From: Bog-1198 sp963727045
GTDB lineage: Bacteria; Pseudomonadota; Gammaproteobacteria; Steroidobacterales; Steroidobacteraceae
Assembly (NCBI GenBank): GCA_963727045.1
Contig: CAVSES010000001.1
Span: 62,001 to 126,000, forward strand
Length of the DNA stretch: 64,000 nucleotides
Direction: 5' to 3'
Of the stretch, positions 34,980-42,940 are shown in pieces. The notes under the pieces are model-generated. The model saw only the letters and a program-made list of their open reading frames with translations. It was not told the DNA's origin and searched no databases. Both the position numbers and the translations under genes were made by a program. Position 1 is the first letter of the stretch. Every line of letters starts with the position of its first letter.

Positions 34980-35306
34980 ATGAGCCTGTACCAGATGCAG
35001 AAATTTCTGTTCGACATCAACCGCGACCGCGATCTGCAGTCGAAATTTCGCGCGGGTCGGGCCGCGGTGCTCGACCTCTACGAGCTCAACGGCGAGGAGC
35101 GCGAAGCGCTCGATGCAGGGGATATCGGCCTGATCTACGTGCTCGGCGCGAACGGCCAGCTTCTGATGCACTATGCCGCGTTCCTCGGCATGCCGTGGGC
35201 CGACTACATCGCGGCCATGCGTGCCGGCATCGGCCGCCATGGTCCGGTGCGCGCCGGCGTGTATGCGATGACGACGAGGATGGACGAAAAGGTGGCGAAC
35301 GTATGA
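34980..35306 (+). CDS. LigA-type small subunit of an extradiol dioxygenase
   Basis: 108 residues, helical, matching the protocatechuate 4,5-dioxygenase alpha chain (LigA) domain: LYQMQKFLFDINRDRDLQSKF, then the typical LNGEEREALDAGDIGLIYVLG and HYAAFLGM. It has no iron ligands of its own; LigA caps the active site of LigB. The gene overlaps the LigB-type gene in an ATGA, so a heteromeric LigAB-like enzyme is predicted. Many HpaD enzymes work without such a partner, so this is a distinct architecture for the pathway. Confidence 0.85.
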   Translation: MSLYQMQKFLFDINRDRDLQSKFRAGRAAVLDLYELNGEEREALDAGDIGLIYVLGANGQLLMHYAAFLGMPWADYIAAMRAGIGRHGPVRAGVYAMTTRMDEKVANV

Positions 35307-36145
35307 GCCTGGTGTTCGCGGGCGTGTGCAGCCATGCCCCCGGCATCACCGGCCGCGTCCACCTGGCCGATCAAGCGATCGCCGAAGAGTTTCACGGCGC
35401 CTTTCGCGGCATGGCGGGCGAGCTCGCCGCCTCAAAGCCGGATGCCCTGATCATCGTCGCCGCCGAACATTTCGCCAATTTCTTCATGAACAACATGCCG
35501 GCGTTCGCGGTGGGCATGGCGGAGAGTTACGAGGGACCCATAGAGGATCCGCAGTGGCTGGGCATATCCCACGCCCGGATTCCGGGCAATGCGTCGCTGT
35601 CGCTGCGCCTGATACGCGAAATGATGCAGACGGTGGACCTCGCCTATGCGGAGGAATGGAAATTCGATCATGGCGTCATGGTCCCGTTGAGCTTTCTGAC
35701 GCCGCGCCATGATTTGCCGGTGGTGCCGGTGAACATCAACTGTCAGGGTCCTCCCCTGGCACCGCTGCACCGCGCATGGGCCCTGGGCGAGGCCCTGCGC
35801 CGGGCCGCCGATCTCGTGCCGGAACGAATCGCCCTGGTGGGCACCGGCGGCATTTCGCACTGGCCGGCGACGCCTGACTCGGGAAAGATCAACGAGCAGT
35901 GGGACCGGGATTTCCTCCGGCGCTGGCAGGCCTGCGACAAATCGGAGCTGTTGTCCTACACGGACGAGGCTACGTATCGCGACGCCGGCCAGGGAGGTTT
36001 CGAGATCCGCACCTTCATCAGCATCGCGGCGGCGGCGCAAGGCCGCGGTCTCGTGCAATATTACCGGCCGATTCCGATATTCGCAGTGGGCTGCACCATC
36101 GCCACCATGCACGTCGAACCAAAGGCTCCGGCATGTCGCACATGA
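35303..36145 (+). CDS. hpaD: Class III extradiol ring-cleavage dioxygenase (LigB fold), probably 3,4-dihydroxyphenylacetate 2,3-dioxygenase
   Basis: 280 residues. Fe(II) ligands of the LigB superfamily are in place: H11 in GVCSHAPGITG, H56 in VAAEHFANF and E234 in GGFEIRTF; the catalytic His is H186 in GTGGISHWP. Cleaves a catechol ring next to the hydroxyls. Substrate inferred from neighbours hpaE, hpaF and hpaG to be homoprotocatechuate. The presence of a LigA-type partner resembles protocatechuate or gallate dioxygenases, so another carboxylated catechol remains possible. The end overlaps hpaF by 13 bp. Confidence 0.85.
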   Translation: MSLVFAGVCSHAPGITGRVHLADQAIAEEFHGAFRGMAGELAASKPDALIIVAAEHFANFFMNNMPAFAVGMAESYEGPIEDPQWLGISHARIPGNASLSLRLIREMMQTVDLAYAEEWKFDHGVMVPLSFLTPRHDLPVVPVNINCQGPPLAPLHRAWALGEALRRAADLVPERIALVGTGGISHWPATPDSGKINEQWDRDFLRRWQACDKSELLSYTDEATYRDAGQGGFEIRTFISIAAAAQGRGLVQYYRPIPIFAVGCTIATMHVEPKAPACRT

Positions 36146-36537
36146 CCCTGGAGTACAGCGCAAATTTGCGCGCGGAGGGCCGCTTCGGCGAACTGTGCCG
36201 GGCCCTGGCGCGGTACATGACCGGGCTGCGAATCGAAGGGGCTGCAGTGTTTCCGCCGGGAGGCGTGCGTGTGCGGGCCATCGCGTGCGAGGATTACTGT
36301 ATTGCGGACGGCAGCGTCGAGGATGCGGGATTCGTGCATGCCATTCTCAAGATCGGTGCAGGGCGGACGGACGCCGCGAAACAGGCGATCTGCGCCGGCC
36401 TGTTCGACATCATGAAGAGGCACTTTGCCGAACAATATGCGAAGCGGGGTCTGGCGCTCTCGCTCGAGCTGAACGAGTTCAGCGAGAGCGGCACGCTCAA
36501 ACACAACAACCTTCACGCACGCTTCAAGAATTCCTGA
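36133..36537 (+). CDS. hpaF: 5-carboxymethyl-2-hydroxymuconate delta-isomerase, lacking the catalytic Pro1
   Basis: 134 residues, tautomerase superfamily (CHMI). The body fits well: TLEYSANLR at the N-terminus, GVRVRAIACEDY (substrate Arg), FVHAILKIGAGRTD (second Arg) and LKHNNLHARFK at the end. In the family Met1 is removed and Pro1 is the catalytic base (M-P-H...). Here the start reads M-S-H-M-T, so Pro is replaced by Ser; TCG differs from CCG by one base. Activity may be lost, or carried by another residue, or the base may be a sequencing error. Operon position between hpaD and hpaH is canonical. Confidence 0.87.
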   Translation: MSHMTLEYSANLRAEGRFGELCRALARYMTGLRIEGAAVFPPGGVRVRAIACEDYCIADGSVEDAGFVHAILKIGAGRTDAAKQAICAGLFDIMKRHFAEQYAKRGLALSLELNEFSESGTLKHNNLHARFKNS

Positions 36538-36566
36538 TCAACGGCGGCGCAAAGCGGAATCACACC

Positions 36567-37370
36567 ATGTTGTCCACTGACACCATTCGAATGCTGGCCC
36601 GGCGCCTGTACGACGCGCGCAAGAGCCGCACGCAGCTGCGGCATTTCTCGGCCGAGCATCCCGGCATGACCATCGAGGATGGGTATGCCATACAAGGCGA
36701 GTGGGTCAGGATGGAGATCGCGGACGGACACTGCGTCAAGGGCCGGAAGATCGGGCTCACTTCGCGCGCCATGCAGCAGGCATCGCAGATCACCGAGCCG
36801 GATTACGCGCCGCTGATGGACGACATGTTCTTCGCCACCGGCAGCGACATTCCCTTCGATCGATTCATCGCGCCGCGCGTGGAGGTGGAGCTGGCGTTCG
36901 TGTTGCGTGCGCCCCTGAAGGGTCCCGGCGTGACGATTTTCGATGTCCTCAAGGCCACCGACTACGTAACCCCCGCGATCGAGATCATCGACGCCCGCAT
37001 CGAGCAGTTCGACCGCGAAACGCGCGCGCCGCGCAAGGTGTTCGACACCATCGCCGATTTTGCCGCCAACGCGGGCGTCGTCGCCGGCGGCCGGCCCGTC
37101 AGGCCCGATGCGGTCGACCTGCGCTGGGTCGGGGCGTTGCTCTACAAGAATGCCGTCATCGAGGAGACGGGAATCGCGGCAGGCGTGCTCAACCATCCCG
37201 CCACGGGCGTTGCGTGGCTCGCCAACAAGATTGCTCCCTACGGGGAATCGCTGGACTGCGGGGACATCATCCTGGGCGGCTCATTCACGAGGCCGACCAA
37301 CATCGTCCGCGGCGACGTGCTGCATGCCGATTATGGTCCGCTTGGCGGCATCTCGATGCGTTTTGTCTGA
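36567..37370 (+). CDS. hpaH: 2-oxo-hept-3-ene-1,7-dioate hydratase
   Basis: 267 residues, the same length as E. coli HpaH. Belongs to the hydratase/decarboxylase branch of the FAH superfamily (MhpD-like): GRKIGLTSRAMQQ, EVELAFVLRAPLKGPG, and the metal site VTPAIEIIDARIEQF. Adds water to the C7 dienol to give 4-hydroxy-2-oxoheptanedioate. ATG 36567, 29 bp after hpaF. All catalytic acids of the family are present. Confidence 0.93.
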   Translation: MLSTDTIRMLARRLYDARKSRTQLRHFSAEHPGMTIEDGYAIQGEWVRMEIADGHCVKGRKIGLTSRAMQQASQITEPDYAPLMDDMFFATGSDIPFDRFIAPRVEVELAFVLRAPLKGPGVTIFDVLKATDYVTPAIEIIDARIEQFDRETRAPRKVFDTIADFAANAGVVAGGRPVRPDAVDLRWVGALLYKNAVIEETGIAAGVLNHPATGVAWLANKIAPYGESLDCGDIILGGSFTRPTNIVRGDVLHADYGPLGGISMRFV

Positions 37371-37390
37371 GCGACAGCGAGAGACCTGCC

Positions 37391-38194
37391 ATGCAACTGC
37401 CGACGAACAAGTTCAAGCAAAGCCTGCGCGCGCGAAAGCCCCAGATCGGGCTGTGGGTGGGATTGGCCGACGCGTACGCCGCGGAGCTGCTGGCGACGAC
37501 AGGCTTCGATTGCCTGGTGATCGACGCGGAGCATGCCCCTAACGATCCGCGCAGCGTGTTGTCGCAACTGCAGGCGATGGCGCCGTACCCGGTAACTGCG
37601 ATCGTGCGCCCCGTCTGCGGCAGCGTGGAACTGATCAAGCAGTATTTGGACGTGGGTGCGCAGACACTCATCATTCCGATGGTCGAGAGCGCCGAACAGG
37701 CGCGCCAGGTGGTGGCCGCGACGCGATACCCGACGAGGGGCGTGCGCGGCGTCGGCAGCGCGCTGGCGCGGGCGTCCCGGTGGAATCAGATCGAGGATTA
37801 CCTCCGGCGCAGCGACGAAGAAATATGCGTATTCGTCCAGGTCGAATCCGTCCAGGCGCTCGCCAATATCGAAGCAATCTCCGCCGTGGACGGGGTCGAC
37901 GGGATCTTCTTCGGTCCCGCGGATCTGGCGGCGTCGATGGGCCTCCTGGGCAAGCCGGCGGATCCCGCGGTGCAGGCCGCCATCATCCAGGGAATTGCGG
38001 CGGTCCAGCGCGCGGGCAAGGCGGCAGGTACGCTCACGCCGGACCGGACGCTCGCGCGCCGCTACCTCGACCAGGGCGCTCTGTTCGTCGCCGTCGGAGT
38101 GGACACGACGCTGCTGGTGAAGGCTGCGAAGGACCTGGCCGCGGAGTTCAAGGGCGCGGCGCCCCGCGGTGCAGGGACCGACGGCGCGTATTGA
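37391..38194 (+). CDS. hpaI: 4-hydroxy-2-oxoheptanedioate aldolase
   Basis: 267 residues, HpcH/HpaI class II aldolase family. Signatures: GLWVGLADAYAAELLATTGFDCLVIDAEHAPND, the metal Glu in VFVQVESVQALAN and Asp in FFGPADLAASMG, and the Arg in IVRPV. Splits 4-hydroxy-2-oxoheptanedioate into pyruvate and succinate semialdehyde. Last gene of the operon, 20 bp after hpaH. No succinate-semialdehyde dehydrogenase is adjacent. Confidence 0.94.
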   Translation: MQLPTNKFKQSLRARKPQIGLWVGLADAYAAELLATTGFDCLVIDAEHAPNDPRSVLSQLQAMAPYPVTAIVRPVCGSVELIKQYLDVGAQTLIIPMVESAEQARQVVAATRYPTRGVRGVGSALARASRWNQIEDYLRRSDEEICVFVQVESVQALANIEAISAVDGVDGIFFGPADLAASMGLLGKPADPAVQAAIIQGIAAVQRAGKAAGTLTPDRTLARRYLDQGALFVAVGVDTTLLVKAAKDLAAEFKGAAPRGAGTDGAY

Positions 38195-38220
38195 ACTTGA
38201 CGAACTGGACGCGCCGCGGG

Positions 38221-39087
38221 TCAGGCCGCCAGGGCGTCGTGCACGAGGCTGATTTGCCTGCCGGCTTCAGCCAAGATGGCGGCGCAATCCTCCGCCGGTA
38301 CGCCCACGGTCAAAAATACATTATGACCTTCGGGCGCCGGCGTGCGAGGTTCGGGCGCATGCAAGACATCCGCCAGCATGAGGCTGGCGATCAGCACGTC
38401 CGCAAGCCCCGCCTCGTGTTTCCATCGGCGCTCGCGGTCCGCCTGCTCACCCACCGCATCGCAGATTTCCTCCGCGAAGCCCCAGCTCTCGAGGACGGCC
38501 TTGCCGATGGACGCCTGCCACCCGACCAGAAGGTCCAGCCAGGAATTCTCGCCCTTAAGCTCGGTCGCCTGGGTGGCTGCGCGGGCCATGATGTAAAGAT
38601 CGCCGATCCCGTGCAACAGACCGGCGAGGAACGCCTCCTCCGCGCTCACGCGGGTGCGCTGCGCGACGATGCGGCTGATCGAGGCGACGGCGATGCTCTT
38701 GTTCCACAATTCGGTCATGGGCCGCACGATCGACCGCAGCGACGCTTCATTTTTCATCTGCTGCATGGCGTAGGACATGGCGGTTCCATGCACCATTTGA
38801 TGTCCGAGGCGCGTGATCGCCGACCGCAAATCCGTCAGCCGCTTGCCCGAACTATTGAACGCGGCCGAGTTCGCGGTCTGCAGGATGCGCGCCGCCAGCC
38901 GCGGCTCGGCGCCGACGATGGTCACCACGTGTTCGGAGGTGGTGTTCGGGTCCGCCAGGGCGGTGCTGATGCGGATGACCACCTCGGGAAAGCAGGGCAA
39001 ATCGATGGAGCCCTCGGAAACCTCGGACGCCAATTTTTGCAGAAATGCGAGCGCTGCCGCCCTGTTCCCCGGGCGCCGAGGCGGCAC
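38221..39087 (-). CDS. HDOD-domain signalling protein
   Basis: 288 residues, HD-related output domain (HDOD): LPCFPEVVIRISTALADPNTTSEHVVTIVGAEPRL, TANSAAFNSS, and AFLAGLLHGIGDLYI, where the HD dyad is degenerate (HG). Such proteins regulate motility, secretion or c-di-GMP-linked behaviour without phosphohydrolase activity. The start is a GTG at 39087, 72 bp downstream of the apparent OmpW stop. Convergent with hpaI (26-bp gap), so not part of the hpa operon. Confidence 0.82.
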   Translation of the reverse strand: MPPRRPGNRAAALAFLQKLASEVSEGSIDLPCFPEVVIRISTALADPNTTSEHVVTIVGAEPRLAARILQTANSAAFNSSGKRLTDLRSAITRLGHQMVHGTAMSYAMQQMKNEASLRSIVRPMTELWNKSIAVASISRIVAQRTRVSAEEAFLAGLLHGIGDLYIMARAATQATELKGENSWLDLLVGWQASIGKAVLESWGFAEEICDAVGEQADRERRWKHEAGLADVLIASLMLADVLHAPEPRTPAPEGHNVFLTVGVPAEDCAAILAEAGRQISLVHDALAA

Positions 39088-39159
39088 CGCTTGCGGGAAC
39101 GGACTGAGTACCGGACCGGTACGTCGGTGGCGACCCGGGTTCTGACATGGAAGCGCGGG

Positions 39160-39868
39160 CTAGAAGGAATAACCCACGTGACAGCACCAATGCCTGCGGC
39201 CCGAAACTGATGTGGGTCGTGCGAATGACTCCCGCCGTGTCCGCGTTGAGTTTGCTCTTCACCTGGCTGGCCGAGTACGAAGCGTAGGCATTCCAATGAC
39301 CCGCGAGGTGGTACGCCAGTCCAACGGTGGCCGCCGGACCCACGGATGAGGTCAGGGACAGTTTGGTGGGACCACCGCTGGCGGCGTTGCCCTCGGCGGT
39401 CGAATTTCGATCATAGAACGCGGTGTAGTTGACGCCGACCCCGATGTACGGACGCAATTTCGAGTTCTCGCTGAGGAAGGTGTATTCGAGCAGCACGGTC
39501 GGCGCTATCCACCGCGCCGTCGAAATCACCTGCCCGTTGTAGGGCACCGAACCCAACGTGGCGGGTCCTTTCCCCACGGTCTTCGTGAGCGGCGGGTAGC
39601 CCACCGCGAGTTCCACGCCGACATGCGGGGACAGTCGCCGCACGTAACCCAAGTACAGGGTATCCACGTCCTTGGCCTCGATGTTGACCCCGGGAGGCAC
39701 ATAGGGGCCTGAGAGATCGTCCGCGCTGGAGTGGTAGAACACGGCGTAGAGGCCTGCGCGAAGCGAGTTGCTCGGCACATCCTGCGAATACGCAGGAGCG
39801 GCGCACCAAAGACTCGTGGCGACGGTTGCGAGAGCGGCGGTGAGTGTGCGGGCAGAGATAGTGGTCAT
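39160..39868 (-). CDS. ompW: OmpW-family outer-membrane protein with a frameshift at its last codons
   Basis: About 230 residues read in one frame: signal peptide (TAALATVATSLWCAAPAYSQ), then OmpW strands such as LYLGYVRRLSPHVGVELAVGYPP, LLEYTFLSENSKLRPYIGVGVNYTAFY and HWNAYASYSASQVKSKLNAD. Uninterrupted reading runs past the normal end and deep into the HDOD gene (to 38852) with non-homologous residues. Skipping one C at 39178 after ...PQALVLS gives V-G-Y-S-F and a TAG at 39160-39162, the textbook C-terminal beta-signal of porins. So there is a single-base insertion, natural or a sequencing error. It follows the lipoprotein hydrolase by 11 bp. Role: small 8-stranded channel for hydrophobic compounds. 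Confidence 0.85.
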
Positions 39869-39879
39869 GGCCGATCCCC

Positions 39880-41493
39880 TTAAAGTTCGCTGAAGAATGC
39901 GCGCGCCGCCGCGGAGCAGAAGGGTGCCACGGAGGAGTGATAACCCTGCACGATGAGCTGCTGTGCCGCCGCCGGCGACAGGCTGCCCCCGGCCGCCGAT
40001 TCATAGAAGGCCAGCTGCGCCGCTTCGCTTTCCTGAAATCCAATCTGCAAGGGGGCGAACAGTCCGGCCGGCGTGCCGTTCACGTCCAATATCGTGATCA
40101 GACCGGCCTGTACCTGAGGATGCCAGAAGGCCGCCATCACGCCCGTGTTCACGGAGTAGAACACCGTGGGATCCTGGTCGCCGCCGCACAGCAGGGTGGG
40201 CGAGGTCGGCGCCCACGCACCATTGCGCAGATCATTCTTGTAGAACGCCAGGCGCAGCGGCTGCGTCGGCGCGACCGCGGCGAGCGCGCCGGTGGTGGGC
40301 GTGGGGACCGCACCGTCCGGATTCAAAGCCGCATCGAGCGCGTAGCTCACGCGGTACGAGTTATTGAGGAGAAACGGCGAGCCGAAGCCCGCCGCGAACA
40401 GCGGGGTCTGCGCAGTATCGGGCAGGGGATAGCCCGGACTTCCGGGAACCTTCAGCAGCGCCGTCAATGTCGCCGACAGCACGGCCTGGCCCGGCACGCT
40501 CACCACGGGCGTGGTGCTGTCGAACAGCGCCAATTGGGGAAGCTTACCCGTCGAGAAAATCGCGGAGAGCGGCATCATGCTCGGCAGCAGAGTTTCGATG
40601 CCGCTTGCATATGTCGCGGAATACATGTCGGCCGGGGTGCTGTAGAGATTGCCGTAGGCTTTTTGGTAGCTGGTGCTGAGCAGCGGTGTGAATAGCGTCG
40701 AGCCCAAGTCGACGTTGCCGAACAGAATGGCGTCGCCGAACGCCTCCAACGCATAGGGTCCCGACATGCCGGCAACTCCCGTCACGGTGGCGCCGGTGGC
40801 TTGCAGCGCACGTTGGGTGGCCATGGCTACGTACCCACCCTGGGAGTAGCCGGTGACGAACAACTTGCCGCCGTCGCTGGTGGACGAGGACATCGTCTTG
40901 GGCAGCGCCGCGCGGGCCGCCGTCAGGATGTCGATCATTTCTCCCGACTGCTGCTCGGCATTGAGGTAGGGATGGTACCCCAGGGTCGAGACGTCGTAGC
41001 CGGCATAGTTCGGCGCCACCACGATGTAGCCCTGTGCGGCGAACATGGCCGCGATCAGCACACCTTCGGTGTTGGAAGGGTCGGTGATGTCGGCAATGTT
41101 GAGCGCCTTGGCGGGATTCGTGCCATGCGCATACAACACGATGGGGCGGCCTCCCGAACAGGCGGAGGATGCGCCCGTGGGCACCATCATCGCACCGGAT
41201 GACTCGGTGGTCTCAGCCGCGCCGCCGAGGGTCCAGAACTTGATGTAGTAAAAATCGACGCCGCAGACCGGGGCACCCGTGAGCTGCAGCAGTTGCACGC
41301 CGCTCGCGCTTGCGCCGAGTTCCGCCTTGAAGGAGGCGGCATCGAGCGAGGCAATGCGAAACGGAGGATTCTCTGCCAGCGTTCCATGCGCCGTGGAAGT
41401 GGTCGTTGCCGAAGTCTGGCTGCTCGTTCCTCCGCACCCCCAAAGCAGCGCGGCGCCGAGGGCCACACTCAAATGCGTCAGTAACTTGAACAT
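39880..41493 (-). CDS. Lipoprotein alpha/beta hydrolase (lipase/esterase-like), paralogue 2
   Basis: 537 residues from ATG 41493, with a GGGGAGA ribosome site 4 nt upstream. The signal peptide ends in a WGC lipobox (C20) followed by a Ser/Thr linker. Motifs: RPIVLYAHGTNPA, YIVVAPNYAGYDVSTLGYHPY, nucleophile VTGYSQGGYVAMATQRAL, TLLCGGDQDPTVF (likely acid) and VQGYHSSVAPF (likely His). Strongly similar to the lipoprotein hydrolase at 15.3-16.9 kb. It precedes an OmpW-type porin by 11 bp, suggesting joint hydrolysis and uptake of a hydrophobic ester. Confidence 0.86.
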   Translation of the reverse strand: MFKLLTHLSVALGAALLWGCGGTSSQTSATTTSTAHGTLAENPPFRIASLDAASFKAELGASASGVQLLQLTGAPVCGVDFYYIKFWTLGGAAETTESSGAMMVPTGASSACSGGRPIVLYAHGTNPAKALNIADITDPSNTEGVLIAAMFAAQGYIVVAPNYAGYDVSTLGYHPYLNAEQQSGEMIDILTAARAALPKTMSSSTSDGGKLFVTGYSQGGYVAMATQRALQATGATVTGVAGMSGPYALEAFGDAILFGNVDLGSTLFTPLLSTSYQKAYGNLYSTPADMYSATYASGIETLLPSMMPLSAIFSTGKLPQLALFDSTTPVVSVPGQAVLSATLTALLKVPGSPGYPLPDTAQTPLFAAGFGSPFLLNNSYRVSYALDAALNPDGAVPTPTTGALAAVAPTQPLRLAFYKNDLRNGAWAPTSPTLLCGGDQDPTVFYSVNTGVMAAFWHPQVQAGLITILDVNGTPAGLFAPLQIGFQESEAAQLAFYESAAGGSLSPAAAQQLIVQGYHSSVAPFCSAAARAFFSEL

Positions 41494-41656
41494 GTTATCT
41501 CCCCGCTTCCGCTGAACGAACATTTAGACGCCGCCTAGCGCGCCCGACTTTGTTGTTTTTCTGCAAACGCCGGGGAGCATGAGCCCGCGGGAGTGTACGC
41601 CTATCAGGATGCGACAGGGTATCCCTATCGTCTTCGGAATCCTCTGATTGTGCTCT

Positions 41657-42733
41657 TCAGTGGGACGTGCGCTCGATCTCGCGGCCCGCGAGCCAGGCGT
41701 GGATCTGACTGACGATCGCGAGCGCGATGCCTTCGGGAGTGACTGCACCAATGTCAAAACCCACGGGACCGTACAGTCTTCCGGCCAACTGGTCCGCCAT
41801 CGACCCCAGCTCCTCCGCGAGGCGTGTGCGGCGCGCTGCGGGTCCCAGCAATCCTACGTAGGCGGGGACCCGGGCTTGCGCCAATGCGCGCAGGTACTCT
41901 GCATCCGAAGGTAAGTGATGGCTCATCACAACGGCCGCGTGACATTGCTCGATGGGGATGACTGAACGCAGCCGCTGCGGATCGCACAGCACGACCTCAG
42001 CGCCCCAAGTGCCCGCCGCCGCCACGTACGCCGGGCGATGATCGACGACCGAGACGCGCCAGCCGAGGGCGCGGGCCGTCCTCGTCACCGGCTGCGCGTC
42101 CGGTCCCGCTCCGCAAATCAGGAGGTGCGGCGGCGGTGCCAGGAATTGAACGAACGCGCGTGCACGCCGGCCGCCGGACTCGAAGTCGAGCGCGCGCGAC
42201 GCGGCCTCGGCAAGACATTGCGCAGCGGTACGGATGAGCAGCGGCGGCAGCGGCGGGGTGCCGGTGTACGTCCCGAGAGGAAAATCGGCGCAGTCATGGA
42301 CGCACACGAGCGATGTCAGCCTGCCGTCGCGCGATGCGGCCCCGGCGGCGGCGAGCGCCGTCGCGGCAGGTCTGCCGGAGCCGGCAGGTTCGAGCAGAAC
42401 ACGCATCGCTCCTTCGCAACCCGCCCCGATGCCGAACAGGATGTCGTCGGGGCCGCGCATGTCGTATTCGACGGCGCGCGGCACGCCGCTCCGGAGCACC
42501 TCCTCCGCGTGAAGCTTCAAATCCGCTTCGAGACAGCCGCCGCTGAGAAGCCCCTGAAAGCTGCCGTCAGCCATGATGAGCATGCGAGCGCCCGGTTTGC
42601 GATAGGTCGACCCGGCCGTCGCGACCACGGTGGCGAGGACCCGGGGCTCCCCCCCAGCCGCGATGTGTTCCAGGAGCAATTCGAGACTCGTGTCGAGGCG
42701 TACGTCGGGGCGGGCATTTTGCATTTGCAGCAT
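41657..42733 (-). CDS. XdhC/CoxI-family protein (molybdoenzyme maturation)
   Basis: 358 residues. The N-terminal XdhC_CoxI domain has VVATAGSTYRKPGARMLIMADGS and LSGGCLEADL; the C-terminal Rossmann domain begins LLICGAGPDAQPVTRTARALGW and has YVGLLGPAARR. Such proteins insert sulphurated molybdenum cofactor into xanthine dehydrogenase or CO dehydrogenase-type hydroxylases. No such enzyme is encoded nearby, so the client must be elsewhere. Start ATG 42733 is preferred; longer frames add non-homologous residues. A TGGGCG/CGCCCA inverted repeat lies at 42774-42786 in the upstream gap. Confidence 0.83.
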   Translation of the reverse strand: MLQMQNARPDVRLDTSLELLLEHIAAGGEPRVLATVVATAGSTYRKPGARMLIMADGSFQGLLSGGCLEADLKLHAEEVLRSGVPRAVEYDMRGPDDILFGIGAGCEGAMRVLLEPAGSGRPAATALAAAGAASRDGRLTSLVCVHDCADFPLGTYTGTPPLPPLLIRTAAQCLAEAASRALDFESGGRRARAFVQFLAPPPHLLICGAGPDAQPVTRTARALGWRVSVVDHRPAYVAAAGTWGAEVVLCDPQRLRSVIPIEQCHAAVVMSHHLPSDAEYLRALAQARVPAYVGLLGPAARRTRLAEELGSMADQLAGRLYGPVGFDIGAVTPEGIALAIVSQIHAWLAGREIERTSH

Positions 42734-42940
42734 TGTTTCAAAACGGCGGCGGCCGGTGTGGGGATTTAACACTTGGGCGTCGCCCAGGCGCGCGTAAGCC
42801 CTTGTCCTACAGCAGATTGTGCACCGCATATCGGTTAGTTCGGGCGGGTTCCAAGATACTGCGCCCGACAATCCTTGAACTGCGACCAAATTATGTCGTA
42901 TCGCTCCGTTCGCGCCCGTTGCGTCAGGGCTGCCGGATAA

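Noticed and set aside
38852..39160. Continuation of the OmpW frame as a genuine C-terminal extension
   Set aside because: The sequence after 39178 has no porin-like strands, is Arg/Gly/His-rich, overlaps the HDOD start, and a one-base shift gives the exact family ending with a stop.
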